Source: an uncultured Lachnospiraceae bacterium | GTDB taxonomy: Bacteria > Bacillota > Clostridia > Lachnospirales > Lachnospiraceae | Assembly (NCBI GenBank): GCA_949502235.1 | Contig: CATBDC010000006.1 | Span: forward strand, 62,001-126,000 | Reading direction: 5' to 3' | Length of the DNA stretch: 64,000 bases | Part shown: piece by piece, positions 7,562 to 16,313 of the stretch | Layout of the letters: every line of letters starts with the position of its first letter | How positions within the stretch are numbered: position 1 is the stretch's first letter | Notes under the pieces: generated by a model | The model's input: the letters and a program-made list of their open reading frames with translations, nothing else | What the model was told of the DNA's origin: nothing | Databases searched by the model: none | Position numbers and translations under genes: made by a program

Positions 7562-8323
7562 ATGAATGTATTAGAGGACTTTGGTAACACTATTATAGGA
7601 GGCGCAGACGGACCGACAGCCGTTTTCCTGGCCTATAAGCCTAGTGCCGGGATGCTTATCGCTGCGACTGTGTTAGGGCTTCTATTCTGCTTTTTCGGAT
7701 TAAAGCTTGCTAAGGTGCTGATTGTAATAAACGGAGCACTGATAGGACTGTCGGCAGGAATAGGAATCGCAGGCGCATTTCATGCGGAAAGAACAGTATT
7801 TTTAATTATTATGCTGGCCTGCGCTCTTGTAGTGGCGCTTTTGTCATTTATATTATATAAGTTCGGCGTGTTCTGTATGGTGTTTGTGGGGACCTTAGGT
7901 ACTGCCTTGTCGCTGCTTGCAGGTGCAGGCGGCATAGCTTCCGGAAATATTTCCTTTGCTTTAAACGGCGGGACAAAGGAGCTGATCATGGGAGCGGCAG
8001 CGATTGTGGCTGCCCTTGTGCTGGCGGCTTTGTCAGTGAAGTTTGCAGAGCCGCTGCTGATTATTGTGACGGCCCTTAGCGGCGGCATGGCAGCAGGACC
8101 GCAGCTCTTAGCACTGGCAGGGCTTGGAGATAAGGTTCTCATAGGCTATGGAGCAGGAGCGCTTCTTGCTGCTCTTGGCATGGCTGTACAGTTTATGATG
8201 CATTCCAGGAAGATCGGAAAGAAAGAAAAGAAATATGCGGCCGTAGTAAAAAAGAAGGATTCTGTAGAATCAGAGGTGGAAAAAGCAAGGACAATTCTCG
8301 AAGATGATGACGATGAGGATTAA
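7562..8323 (+). CDS. Seven-helix DUF4203/TMEM198-like membrane protein with an N-terminal GGADGPT motif
   Basis: About 253 residues: roughly seven closely packed hydrophobic helices between residues ~25 and 215, then a charged cytoplasmic tail (KKEKKYA...EDDDDED). The helical part, with repeated LxxFFGLKLAKVLIVINGALIG-type glycine patterns, resembles the TM7S3/TMEM198 (DUF4203) domain. Before the first helix is NTIIGGADGPTAVFLA, the short motif best known from the beta subunit of Na+-translocating decarboxylases, although the rest is not a decarboxylase. An ATG at 7556 lies only 2 nt from the AAAGGAG site; the ATG at 7562 has 8-nt spacing and is preferred. The function is unknown. Confidence 0.65.
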   Translation: MNVLEDFGNTIIGGADGPTAVFLAYKPSAGMLIAATVLGLLFCFFGLKLAKVLIVINGALIGLSAGIGIAGAFHAERTVFLIIMLACALVVALLSFILYKFGVFCMVFVGTLGTALSLLAGAGGIASGNISFALNGGTKELIMGAAAIVAALVLAALSVKFAEPLLIIVTALSGGMAAGPQLLALAGLGDKVLIGYGAGALLAALGMAVQFMMHSRKIGKKEKKYAAVVKKKDSVESEVEKARTILEDDDDED

Positions 8324-8325
8324 CC

Positions 8326-8352
8326 GATACTGTGAACAAAGCGAACAGTGAC
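8326..8352. repeat. Family A short palindrome, diverged copy
   Basis: 27-bp unit with the GATACTGTGAAC...GAACAGTGAC pattern, a variant of GTTACTGTGAAC...GTGAACAGTAAC found at several other places in the window. It lies between the membrane protein and the PHP gene. Confidence 0.65.
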
Positions 8353-8385
8353 CGAATCACTAGAAAATGGGAAGGGGGCTTACTT

Positions 8386-9216
8386 ATGAAGCTTGATATG
8401 CACTGTCATGTGAAGGAGGGCTCTATAGACAGTAAAGTAAGTCTGGACGAATATATTACCAGATTAAAGGAGCAGGGCATTGACGGGATGCTCATTACGG
8501 ATCATGATACCTATAAGGGATACCGCCATTGGAAATATAAGATGAAGGGAAAGGTTCATGAGGATTTTGTGGTTCTTAAAGGGATTGAATATGACACGTA
8601 TGATGCGGGCCATATTATCTGTATCATGCCGGAGGGGGTAAAGATGCGGCTTTTGGAGGTCCGCGGGCTTCCGGTAGCTGTTCTCATTGATTTTGTGCAC
8701 CGCCACGGCGGTATTCTTGGACCTGCACATCCGTGCGGAGAAAAATATTTAAGCTTTACGAATACAAAACGTTATTATAGATCTCCTGAAATTATGAAAA
8801 GGTTTGATTTTGTTGAGGCATTTAACGCATGCGAGCCGAAAGAATCAAATGAAGGCGCCGCTAAGCTGGCGGTCAAATATAAGAAGCCCGGAATCGGAGG
8901 CAGTGATTCCCATAAGCCGGATTGTGTCGGAAGAGGATATACCGTACTGCCCCAGAGGGTAACCTGTGAAACAGAGCTGATTTCCCTTATCCGCAGCAAA
9001 GTCCCCATAGAGGCAGGCGGAATCCTGTATGATAAGACGACCAAGGATAAGATCGGGAAAGCAAACAAGCTTCTTGTTTATTCCTTCTGGTTTTATAATA
9101 AGGGAGGGGCGCTTCTTAGGAAACATAAACGGCGCATTAAAAGCGAAATAGAGAATCCCGTAGATCCAATCGATCCTATTGAGATTCCCTATCTTAAAAA
9201 GCATAGTGCGTTATAA
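8386..9216 (+). CDS. PHP-domain metal-dependent phosphoesterase
   Basis: 276 residues. Metal-binding motifs of the PHP fold are in order: LDMHCHVKEGS (first His pair), LITDHDTYKGY (TDHD), LKGIEYDTYDAGHI, GILGPAHPCGEK, and GGSDSHKPDCVGRG (SDSH near the end). PHP proteins hydrolyse phosphoester bonds of nucleotides or small molecules. The substrate is unknown. The start at 8386 follows GAAGGGGG with 7-nt spacing; upstream in-frame GTG codons fall inside the family A repeat and have no ribosome site. It converges on feoB. Confidence 0.8.
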   Translation: MKLDMHCHVKEGSIDSKVSLDEYITRLKEQGIDGMLITDHDTYKGYRHWKYKMKGKVHEDFVVLKGIEYDTYDAGHIICIMPEGVKMRLLEVRGLPVAVLIDFVHRHGGILGPAHPCGEKYLSFTNTKRYYRSPEIMKRFDFVEAFNACEPKESNEGAAKLAVKYKKPGIGGSDSHKPDCVGRGYTVLPQRVTCETELISLIRSKVPIEAGGILYDKTTKDKIGKANKLLVYSFWFYNKGGALLRKHKRRIKSEIENPVDPIDPIEIPYLKKHSAL

Positions 9217-11259
9217 TCAAAACAGCAGTGCTATATGATACACAAGAAAGCTTACGATCCAGGCAGTAAGAAGCTGGTATAAAAGGATGCCGCATGTATA
9301 TTTCCAGCTTTTCAGCTCTCTGTGGATGGTGGCGATTGTGGCGGTGCATGGAATGTACAGCAGGCAGAAGGTCATGAGCGCATAGGCATTTGCAGCGCCG
9401 AAGCCAAGCCCGCTAAGAGTGGCAACCATGGCGTCCATGCCTCTTTTAGTCGTAATATTCTGGATTCCAAATAAGACGCTGCAGCTGGATACTACAACCT
9501 CCTTTGCGGCAATTCCCGCAATCAGTGCCACGATAATCTGCCAGTAGCCAAGACCGGCCGGTTTGAAAAGAGGAATGACTGCTTTTCCAATCATGGAACC
9601 GAAGCTCTTGCTTATATCAGTGACATATCCGTGAGGACCGAAATTTAAGATTCCCCACATGATGATAGAAGCGATGAAGATAACGGTTCCTGCTTTGGTT
9701 AAGTAGTCTTTTATTTTCTGCCATACATAGATGGCGATGGTATGCGCGTTGGGTGATTTATATTCCGGCAGCTCGATTAAAAGAGCATGATCAGCCCTGC
9801 TTCCGTCAATCTTAGAAAGGACATAAGCGGTGCCGATGGCCATAATAATTCCCAAAAGATACATGGAGTAGCATACAAGCATGGCGTATTTTCCAAAAAA
9901 CATAGAGGAAAATAAAACATAAATCGGAAGTCTCGCGCTGCAGGACATAAAGGGAGTTACCAGGATCGTTTTAAAACGGTCCTTTTTATGTTCCAATGCA
10001 CGGGAGGCCATCACCGCAGGAACGGTACAGCCAAAGCCTAAAAGAAGAGGGAGAAAGGCGCGGCCGGAAAGCCCCAGCTTACTCATAATATCATCCATAA
10101 CAAAGGCCACTCTCGCCATATATCCGCTGTCCTCCAGAATGGCAAGTGCAAGAAACAGAATAAATATATTGGGCAGGAAGGTAAGGATTCCCCCTACTCC
10201 TGATATAATTCCGTCTACGATAAGAGAGGTCAGCATGGCATTTGTATGTATGGAGGCAAGGAATCCTGATACAGCGCCGGAAAATACTTCAAGAGCAATT
10301 TCAAAGTATCCCTTCAGCCAGTCTCCGATGGTAAACGTAAGGAAGAACACCAGCGCCATAATGCATAAGAATATGGGAAGTCCCAGCCACTTATCTGTCA
10401 TGTAGTGATCTATCTTTTCTGTGGAAGCTTCTTTTGCTGACTTGTTCACTAATACCTCGGAAATAATCTCCTCTATAAAGTCATATTTCTGGTTGATAAT
10501 GTCCTTTTCATAGCTCCTGTCTATGACAACGTCAAGAGAAAGGGGATAAGCGTCCGTGACTGTCTTGTCCTTTTCAAGAAGCTTGATGGCGTGCCAGCGC
10601 TTATTTCTGGTTTCAGGATATTCCTTTGTAAGAGCAGTGATGATCATATCAATTTTGTCTTCAATATAATCCTCATATACCATGGCGTACTCTTCATGGT
10701 GATTATGCCTGTGGGAGGATTTCATCCCTTCATGATGGTGGATAAAGGGACCCTGGGCGTTATACTCCTTATGGTGGGCGATGGCATGGAGGAGGATGCT
10801 AAGGCCGGTTTTTTTTCTTGCCGAGACAGGGATCGCGGGAGTTCCAAGCATCTCAGGAAGGCGGTGCAGATCGATCTCCATTCCCCGTTCTTCCACAATA
10901 TCCATCATGTTAAGGGCCAGGACAACAGGCTTTCCAAGCTCCAAAAGCTGCAGGGTCAGATAGAGATTACGCTCAAGGCTTGAGGCATCGATAACATCTA
11001 CAATGACATCCACATCATCGCTCATGATACATTCTCTTGACACGGTTTCCTCCATTGTATAAGAGCTTAGGCTGTAAATGCCGGGAAGATCAATCAGCTT
11101 AAATTCCTGTCCCTCATATCTTGCTTTTCCCTCCTTTTTTTCAACGGTTACGCCGGGCCAGTTGGCCACCTTTAAGTTGGCGCCGGTAAAAGCATTAAAA
11201 AGAGTGGTTTTGCCGCAGTTTGGGTTTCCGATAAAGCCCACATTAATGATGTCAGCCAT
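9217..11259 (-). CDS. feoB: Ferrous iron transport protein B
   Basis: 680 residues. The N-terminal GTPase domain shows G1 GNPNCGKTTLFNAFTG, G3 DLPGIYSL, G4 NMMD and a G5-like SARKKTG. A linker with a His-rich insertion follows (residues ~158-188), then the membrane domain with the two Gate segments and the conserved CTVPAVMASR and SCSARLPIYV stretches, ending in hydrophobic helices. FeoB imports Fe(II) across the inner membrane. It overlaps feoA by one base (TAATG), so translation is coupled. The length is typical for Firmicutes apart from the His-rich loop. Confidence 0.95.
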   Translation of the reverse strand: MADIINVGFIGNPNCGKTTLFNAFTGANLKVANWPGVTVEKKEGKARYEGQEFKLIDLPGIYSLSSYTMEETVSRECIMSDDVDVIVDVIDASSLERNLYLTLQLLELGKPVVLALNMMDIVEERGMEIDLHRLPEMLGTPAIPVSARKKTGLSILLHAIAHHKEYNAQGPFIHHHEGMKSSHRHNHHEEYAMVYEDYIEDKIDMIITALTKEYPETRNKRWHAIKLLEKDKTVTDAYPLSLDVVIDRSYEKDIINQKYDFIEEIISEVLVNKSAKEASTEKIDHYMTDKWLGLPIFLCIMALVFFLTFTIGDWLKGYFEIALEVFSGAVSGFLASIHTNAMLTSLIVDGIISGVGGILTFLPNIFILFLALAILEDSGYMARVAFVMDDIMSKLGLSGRAFLPLLLGFGCTVPAVMASRALEHKKDRFKTILVTPFMSCSARLPIYVLFSSMFFGKYAMLVCYSMYLLGIIMAIGTAYVLSKIDGSRADHALLIELPEYKSPNAHTIAIYVWQKIKDYLTKAGTVIFIASIIMWGILNFGPHGYVTDISKSFGSMIGKAVIPLFKPAGLGYWQIIVALIAGIAAKEVVVSSCSVLFGIQNITTKRGMDAMVATLSGLGFGAANAYALMTFCLLYIPCTATIATIHRELKSWKYTCGILLYQLLTAWIVSFLVYHIALLF

Positions 11260-11486
11260 TACATATCCGCCTCCTTTACTAAAATATGATCCGCAATACG
11301 TTTCCCGAGGGCAAAGCGTGTGCCGCGGAATTTAGCAGTAAGGGAGCCTTTTTTGTCGTTATTTAATATAGTGACAAGTGTACCCTCCGTAAGGCCTAAG
11401 GCCTCCAGCCGTCTTTCCAGCTTAAGCTCTGCTTCAATGGAGATAACCTGGTATTTTCCGTTGTTTTTTCCTTGTTTTAATGTCAT
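11259..11486 (-). CDS. feoA: Ferrous iron transport protein A
   Basis: A 75-residue SH3-like protein (MTLKQGKNNGKYQVISIE...LEALGLTEGTLVTILNNDKKG...GTRFALGKRIADHILVKE), which matches FeoA in length and in the glycine/valine pattern. FeoA is the small cytoplasmic partner needed for FeoB function. A longer in-frame start at 11564 exists, but an AAGGAG site sits about nine bases before the ATG at 11486, and this start gives the normal family length. It is the first gene of the feoAB operon. Confidence 0.9.
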   Translation of the reverse strand: MTLKQGKNNGKYQVISIEAELKLERRLEALGLTEGTLVTILNNDKKGSLTAKFRGTRFALGKRIADHILVKEADM

Positions 11487-11511
11487 AACAGGAAACACTC
11501 CTTTTTGATTT

Positions 11512-11526
11512 TGATAATTATTCTTT
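11512..11526 (-). promoter_or_regulatory. Candidate Fur-type box upstream of feoAB
   Basis: TGATAATTATTCTTT (plus strand) resembles the 7-1-7 Fur consensus in its left half only and lies directly upstream of the feoA ribosome site. It is a weak match and is proposed because of its position before an iron-uptake operon. Confidence 0.3.
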
Positions 11527-11590
11527 ATACGCATAACTATAGCACTATTTGACGAAATTGGCAATGTGAAGTATAATATTAGTATTTAAT

Positions 11591-11617
11591 GTTACTGTGA
11601 ACGGAGTGAACAGAGCT
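11591..11617. repeat. Family A short palindrome adjacent to a start codon
   Basis: GTTACTGTGAACGGAGTGAA followed by CAGAGCTG. The left and central parts are identical to the consensus copy at 23660; the right arm is diverged. It ends immediately before the ATG at 11619 and so forms most of that gene's 5' leader. Confidence 0.75.
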
Positions 11618-11618
11618 G

Positions 11619-12464
11619 ATGCAGGTCTATTTTTTGATTTTATATTTTTTTACATATGGATTTCTGGGATGGTGTACGGAGGTTGCCTATGCTACGGCAA
11701 AACAGAAAAGGTTTGTTAACCGGGGATTTTTAAACGGCCCTGTCTGTCCTATTTACGGAGTGGGGGTGAGCGTGGTGATCTATTTCCTTACGCCGGTTTC
11801 GGGAAATTTCTTTTTCCTTTATCTTTCCTCTACGGTTCTTGTAACTGTGCTGGAAGGACTTACCGGATATTTTATGGATAAGATTTTTCACCATAAATGG
11901 TGGGATTATTCCAACCAGCCATTAAATATAGGTGGATATGTGTGCCTTATTTTTTCACTTGTGTGGGGCGTGGCCTGTGTTGCTATCGTGAAGGTTATTC
12001 ATCCGGTGATCCATAACGTGCTTGCGTTTCTTCCGGTTACAGCGGGAATCGTACTGGTATCCTTTCTTCTTATCATTCTTTTTGCTGATTTATATGTGAC
12101 AGCTTCCGGAATTCTGAAGTTTAACCGCCAGCTGGAGATGATGGACAGAATTGCGCAGGAGCTTAAAACCCTTTCGGACAAGCTGGGAGAGTCCATTCAT
12201 GAAAATGTGATGGAGACTATGGAGCTGAATGAGGAGAGCCGTAGAAGGCTTGAAGAGCGTACCGCACAGCAGCGTGAAAGAATTGAAGGACATCTGGAGG
12301 AGCAGCGTAAGCGGATGGCAGAGCTTAAAGACCGCTATGAGGAGCTTCTTACGCAGAGGCCAAAGGTGGCGCGCCGTCTTATGAGTGCGTTTCCGGGGAT
12401 GGAGTCCAGGCATCATAAGGCTGTTTTAGAGGAACTGAAAATGAAGATAAAAGGCCGGTTATAG
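11619..12464 (+). CDS. Putative ABC transporter permease, CmpB/DUF1113 type, with C-terminal coiled coil
   Basis: 281 residues. Residues 1-165 hold about five membrane helices with FFTYGFLGWCTEVAYATAKQKRFVNRGFLNGPVCPIYG-type sequence and KIFHHKWWDYSNQPLNIGGYVCL, the hallmark of the PF06541 'putative ABC-transporter type IV' family. Residues ~170-275 form a charged helical region (ESRRRLEERTAQQRERIEGHLEEQRKRM) that should be a coiled coil. The transported substrate, if any, is unknown. There is no clear Shine-Dalgarno: the family A element lies where it should be and offers only GGAG. Confidence 0.7.
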   Translation: MQVYFLILYFFTYGFLGWCTEVAYATAKQKRFVNRGFLNGPVCPIYGVGVSVVIYFLTPVSGNFFFLYLSSTVLVTVLEGLTGYFMDKIFHHKWWDYSNQPLNIGGYVCLIFSLVWGVACVAIVKVIHPVIHNVLAFLPVTAGIVLVSFLLIILFADLYVTASGILKFNRQLEMMDRIAQELKTLSDKLGESIHENVMETMELNEESRRRLEERTAQQRERIEGHLEEQRKRMAELKDRYEELLTQRPKVARRLMSAFPGMESRHHKAVLEELKMKIKGRL

Positions 12465-12478
12465 AATCGGTCTTTTTT
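12451..12478 (+). terminator. Terminator overlapping the stop codon of the CmpB-like gene
   Basis: AGGCCG (12452-12457) pairs with CGGTCT (12468-12473) and is followed by six T. The TAG stop lies in the loop. Confidence 0.7.
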
Positions 12479-12514
12479 GCTGATTTTTTGTGCAATATTT
12501 CATACCGGAAAATA

Positions 12515-12543
12515 TTGACAAAAGAACAGAAAAATTTTAAGAT
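12515..12543 (+). promoter_or_regulatory. Promoter for the NlpC/SpaA surface protein
   Basis: Consensus TTGACA at 12515-12520 and TAAGAT at 12538-12543 with a 17-bp spacer. It gives a leader of about 160 nt. Confidence 0.65.
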
Positions 12544-12554
12544 AATAGCACTCG

Positions 12555-12665
12555 TCTAAGAAATTCTTATTTTCTGAACTCAAGTTCAAGGGGGCATCCC
12601 CCGTACAGGGAAATGATTCTTTCCCGGATTTTCAAAAGCGAGATATATATGCGAAAGGAGGAAAA
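12555..12665 (+). promoter_or_regulatory. Hairpin-rich 5' leader of unknown class
   Basis: Consecutive small perfect stems occur within about 70 nt: AGAAA/TTTCT near 12560-12575, GAACT-CA-AGTTC at 12576-12587, GGGGGCATCCCCC at 12590-12602, and GGGAAA/TTTCCC at 12608-12625. An AGGAGG site at about 12657-12662 is not followed by a start codon at normal spacing. The pattern suggests a structured regulatory RNA. I could not match it to a known riboswitch. Confidence 0.4.
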
Positions 12666-12710
12666 ATAATACGTAACTGTTGGCCTGTTTTTTAAAAAGG
12701 AGAAAAGAAT

Positions 12711-15017
12711 ATGGTAAAAAGAAGTGTGTTATGTCTGTTGGTGATACTAATCCTTTCGGTCATGTTATATCATGCCGGCATGATTACTGCAAGAGCGGTG
12801 GAGCCTGCTCCGCTTTTTGAAGGGAGGACAGCCGAGGAAGTGATAAGCGCCGCGGCTTCAGGGATCGGCTGCCCTTATGTATGGGGAGGTACTACGCCCT
12901 CCGGCTGGGACTGCTCGGGATATGTGACGTGGGTTGGAAGGCAGCTTGGTACGGACATGGGAAGAAATACCGGCGACATCCTGCGTTTCGGACAGAGCAG
13001 GGGTGCGCAGGTGGCGTCCGGGAGCTCGGCCGGTGATTTTAACAGAGACTATGAGGCTGGAATTATTAAGCCTGGTGATGTTGTTGTATTTTTAAACAGC
13101 GGCGGGACAGATGTACATACCGGAATTGTGGGAGGAGATTACAGTATTTACCACGCATGGGGAGAGGGAGCCGGGGCTTACTGGTTTGTCCCCGCAAATT
13201 CAAGCTGGTGTGAAGGAACAGATACCGTACACTGCCGGTTTGATAAAATGTGGGAGGTAGACGGCGGACATGGAAAAAGCTATGCCTCTTATGTTGTATT
13301 CAGGGGCGTTGAGGAGAAAGGATTTGCGAAGCTTATAAAAGCTTCCGCAAATCCCAGGCTTACGGACGGAAATCAGTGCTATAGCCTGGCAGGGGCGGTC
13401 TACGGCGTGTATTTTGATGCTTCCTGTACGGCTCAGGCAGGCACCTTTACTACTGATGCAGATGGAAATTCAAATGCCCTGGAGCTTAAAAGGGGAACCT
13501 ATTATGTAAAAGAGCTTTCGGCGCCAAAGGGGTATAAGCTGGATGGAAACGTCTATACCGCAGAAGTGGCAGTAAAGGAAACAACCGTATTGCATGTGAA
13601 GGATGAGCCCAAATATGACAGGGGAGGATTTTCCCTTAAGAAGCTTGACCAGGAAACGGGGATAGCGGCGCAGGGCCGTGCTACCCTGGCAGGAGCTGTC
13701 TTTACCGTCAAGTATTTTGATAATGTAGAGGGAAAGACGGACAAAACGGCAAAGAAAACATGGGTGGTGCAGACAAAGGAGGAGGCCGGAGAAAATGGCA
13801 TCTGTTACAAAACAGCACTTGCAGAGGAATATAAGACAGAAGAAAGCGATGATTTTTATCTGGATGAGGAGGGGAATGTGGTGCTTCCTCTAGGCACATA
13901 TTTTGTGGAAGAGATAAAGGCGCCGGAGGGCTATCTTCTGGAAAATGCCTTTTTCCAGGCAGCAGACGGCGGGGAGAAATTTACAAAGGGCTATACTGCT
14001 GTTGTAAAGGAAAAGGGAGAAGGAGCACAGATGGAGGCGGGAAATTACTGCCAGGCATCTGATAAAGTGATCCGCGGCGATATCGGAGGCGTGAAGGTAG
14101 GGGGAAAGGCTCATAAAAGGCTTGCGAACATACCCTTTGAGATTACCAGCGTGGCCACGGGGGAGAGCCATGTGATTGTCACGGATGAAAACGGAGAATT
14201 CAGCACATCCTCCTCCTGGGCAAGGCATACCCAGAATACGAATCAGGGGAAGCTTAGCAGTGACGGCATATGGTTTGGAGACGGCGCCCCTAATGACGCA
14301 AGAGGAGCCCTTCCCTTTGACAGGTATACGATTACGGAGCTGTCCTGTGAGGCAAATGAAGAATATAAGCTGATTCCGCCCTTTGAAGTATCGGTATACA
14401 AGGAGCGCCAGACCGTTGATCTGGGTACGCTGGTAGACGAGGCTCCGGAGGTTCCTGAGGAACCGGAAGAACCGGAGGAACCAGAGGAAATACGGATTCA
14501 TACAACAGCTTCCAGTAAGGAGGACGGTTCTAAGGCCGTTGCATCCGGGGAGGAGGTTACGATTACAGATGTCGTTACACTGGAAGGACTAAAGCCCGGG
14601 AGCAGCTACAGGCTCTGCGGATGGGAGATGATAAGGGATAAAAATGAGGAGCTTGTCATTGACGGCAGGCGTGTAGAAAATGCGGTTGAATTTACTGCTG
14701 AAAAAGAAAATGAAAAGACAGAGATCGAATTTTCTTTTCATACAAAGGGATTAGGCGGTTCTGATGTCGTGATCTTTGAGGAGCTTTATGACGTAACGGG
14801 GCCGGATGAACCGGAGCTTGTGGCAGAGCATAAGGATATTAATAATAAGGAGCAGACCGTAACTGTAGAATCCCCGAAGGAGAAAAGCCCGCCAGTGAAA
14901 AAAGCGCCGAAAACAGGTGATATCCGTAAAAGTACCTTGTTCATTTTTATCCTGTTACTTGTTCTTTCTTGCACAGCTATCTTTAAGTGTGTTACAATAA
15001 TGCGGAACACTAAATAG
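12711..15017 (+). CDS. Sortase-anchored surface protein: NlpC/P60 peptidase with SpaA-like and VaFE domains
   Basis: 768 residues. A signal peptide covers ~1-30. NlpC/P60 covers ~37-200 with catalytic Cys68 (GWDCSGYV), His136 (DVHTGIV) and a further His148. Three SpaA/Cna-B-like beta domains follow (~205-295, ~305-440, ~455-575), each with the (Y/F)xLKKxD or VKELSAPKGY-type motifs that form isopeptide bonds. Then come a Pro/Glu-rich linker, a VaFE/TQ-type domain (~600-730), the sorting signal APKTGD, a membrane helix and a basic tail. It is predicted to be displayed on the wall and to cut peptidoglycan stem peptides. NlpC joined to pilin-type domains suggests a matrix- or cell-bound hydrolase. 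No sortase gene is in the window. The gene has its own promoter and structured leader. Confidence 0.85.
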   Translation: MVKRSVLCLLVILILSVMLYHAGMITARAVEPAPLFEGRTAEEVISAAASGIGCPYVWGGTTPSGWDCSGYVTWVGRQLGTDMGRNTGDILRFGQSRGAQVASGSSAGDFNRDYEAGIIKPGDVVVFLNSGGTDVHTGIVGGDYSIYHAWGEGAGAYWFVPANSSWCEGTDTVHCRFDKMWEVDGGHGKSYASYVVFRGVEEKGFAKLIKASANPRLTDGNQCYSLAGAVYGVYFDASCTAQAGTFTTDADGNSNALELKRGTYYVKELSAPKGYKLDGNVYTAEVAVKETTVLHVKDEPKYDRGGFSLKKLDQETGIAAQGRATLAGAVFTVKYFDNVEGKTDKTAKKTWVVQTKEEAGENGICYKTALAEEYKTEESDDFYLDEEGNVVLPLGTYFVEEIKAPEGYLLENAFFQAADGGEKFTKGYTAVVKEKGEGAQMEAGNYCQASDKVIRGDIGGVKVGGKAHKRLANIPFEITSVATGESHVIVTDENGEFSTSSSWARHTQNTNQGKLSSDGIWFGDGAPNDARGALPFDRYTITELSCEANEEYKLIPPFEVSVYKERQTVDLGTLVDEAPEVPEEPEEPEEPEEIRIHTTASSKEDGSKAVASGEEVTITDVVTLEGLKPGSSYRLCGWEMIRDKNEELVIDGRRVENAVEFTAEKENEKTEIEFSFHTKGLGGSDVVIFEELYDVTGPDEPELVAEHKDINNKEQTVTVESPKEKSPPVKKAPKTGDIRKSTLFIFILLLVLSCTAIFKCVTIMRNTK
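14969..14998 (+). promoter_or_regulatory. Candidate leuCD promoter inside the preceding gene
   Basis: TTGCAC at 14969-14974 and TACAAT at 14993-14998 with an 18-bp spacer, within the last codons of the surface-protein gene and 40 bp upstream of leuC. Confidence 0.45.
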
Positions 15018-15038
15018 AAAACAGGAGGTTGTCAAGAG

Positions 15039-16313
15039 ATGGGAATGACAATGACGCAGAAGATATTGGCAGCGCATGCGGGCTTAGAATCCGTGACGGC
15101 AGGCCAATTGATAGAAGCGAAATTAGATGTGGTTATGGCCAATGATATTACCGGGCCGATGGCGCTGCCTATTTTCCGGGAGATGGCAGAAAAGGTATAT
15201 GATAAGGACAAGGTGGTGCTTGTGCCGGATCACTTTACACCGAATAAGGATATAAAGTCAGCAGAAAATTCAAAGGCTATCCGTGAATTTGCAAGGGAGC
15301 AGGGACTCACCTGGTTTTTTGAGCAGGGAAAATCCGGCGTGGAGCATGCAATCCTTCCGGAGGCCGGGGTTGTAGCTGCCGGAGAGTGTATTATCGGTGC
15401 AGATTCCCATACCTGTACATACGGCGCTTTAGGGGCGTTTTCTACTGGAGTGGGTACAACAGATATTGCTACGGGCATGGCTACCGGCGAACTCTGGTTC
15501 AAGGTTCCAAGTGCCATAAGGTTTGTTCTTACCGGAAAGCCGGGGCCTTTTGTAAGCGGAAAAGATATTATTATCCACATTATCGGGAAGATCGGCGTAG
15601 ACGGAGCTCTTTATAAATCCATGGAATTTACAGGGGACGGAATAAAGGAGCTATCCATGGATGACCGGTTTACCATGGCGAATATGGCCATTGAAGCGGG
15701 AGCAAAGAACGGAATCTTTCCGGTGGATGAAAAGGCAGAGGAGTATTTAAAGGAGCATACAAAGAAGACTTACAAGGTTTATGAGGCTGATGAGGATGCG
15801 GCCTATGATGAGGTGGTGGAGATTGATCTGTCAAAGGTACGGCCGACAGTTGCCTTCCCGCACCTTCCGGGCAATGCAAAGACCATTGACGAGATTGAGG
15901 CCATGGAGCCTGTTTGGATTAATCAGGTTGTGATTGGCTCCTGTACAAACGGGCGCATGGAGGATATGAGGAAGGCTGCCGCAATCCTTAAGGGCCGCAC
16001 GGTACACCCGGATGTGCGTGTCATGGTTATTCCCGCGACACAGAAAGTATATAAGCAGTGTATACAGGAAGGTCTTCTTGACATTTTTGTAGATGCAGGC
16101 TGTGCTGTGAATACGCCAAGCTGCGGCCCGTGTATGGGCGGACATATGGGAGTTATGGCGGCAGGAGAAAGATGCGTATCTACGACAAACCGTAATTTTG
16201 TAGGAAGAATGGGACATGTGGATTCCCTGATTTATTTAGCATCCCCTGAAGTGGCAGCAGCAAGTGCGATTGCAGGCTGTATTGCAAATCCCGAGAAAGT
16301 AGGTGACAGATAA
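15039..16313 (+). CDS. leuC: 3-isopropylmalate dehydratase large subunit
   Basis: 424 residues of the aconitase superfamily, compact LeuC/HacA type. The three cluster ligands are visible: [14 protein letters not shown] (first Cys) and [10 protein letters not shown], then [13 protein letters not shown] (Cys-x2-Cys). With LeuD it isomerises 2- to 3-isopropylmalate in leucine synthesis. The start follows AGGAGG by 10 nt. leuD overlaps its stop by one base (TAATG). leuA and leuB are not in this window. Confidence 0.93.
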   Translation: MGMTMTQKILAAHAGLESVTAGQLIEAKLDVVMANDITGPMALPIFREMAEKVYDKDKVVLVPDHFTPNKDIKSAENSKAIREFAREQGLTWFFEQGKSGVEHAILPEAGVVAAGECIIGADSHTCTYGALGAFSTGVGTTDIATGMATGELWFKVPSAIRFVLTGKPGPFVSGKDIIIHIIGKIGVDGALYKSMEFTGDGIKELSMDDRFTMANMAIEAGAKNGIFPVDEKAEEYLKEHTKKTYKVYEADEDAAYDEVVEIDLSKVRPTVAFPHLPGNAKTIDEIEAMEPVWINQVVIGSCTNGRMEDMRKAAAILKGRTVHPDVRVMVIPATQKVYKQCIQEGLLDIFVDAGCAVNTPSCGPCMGGHMGVMAAGERCVSTTNRNFVGRMGHVDSLIYLASPEVAAASAIAGCIANPEKVGDR

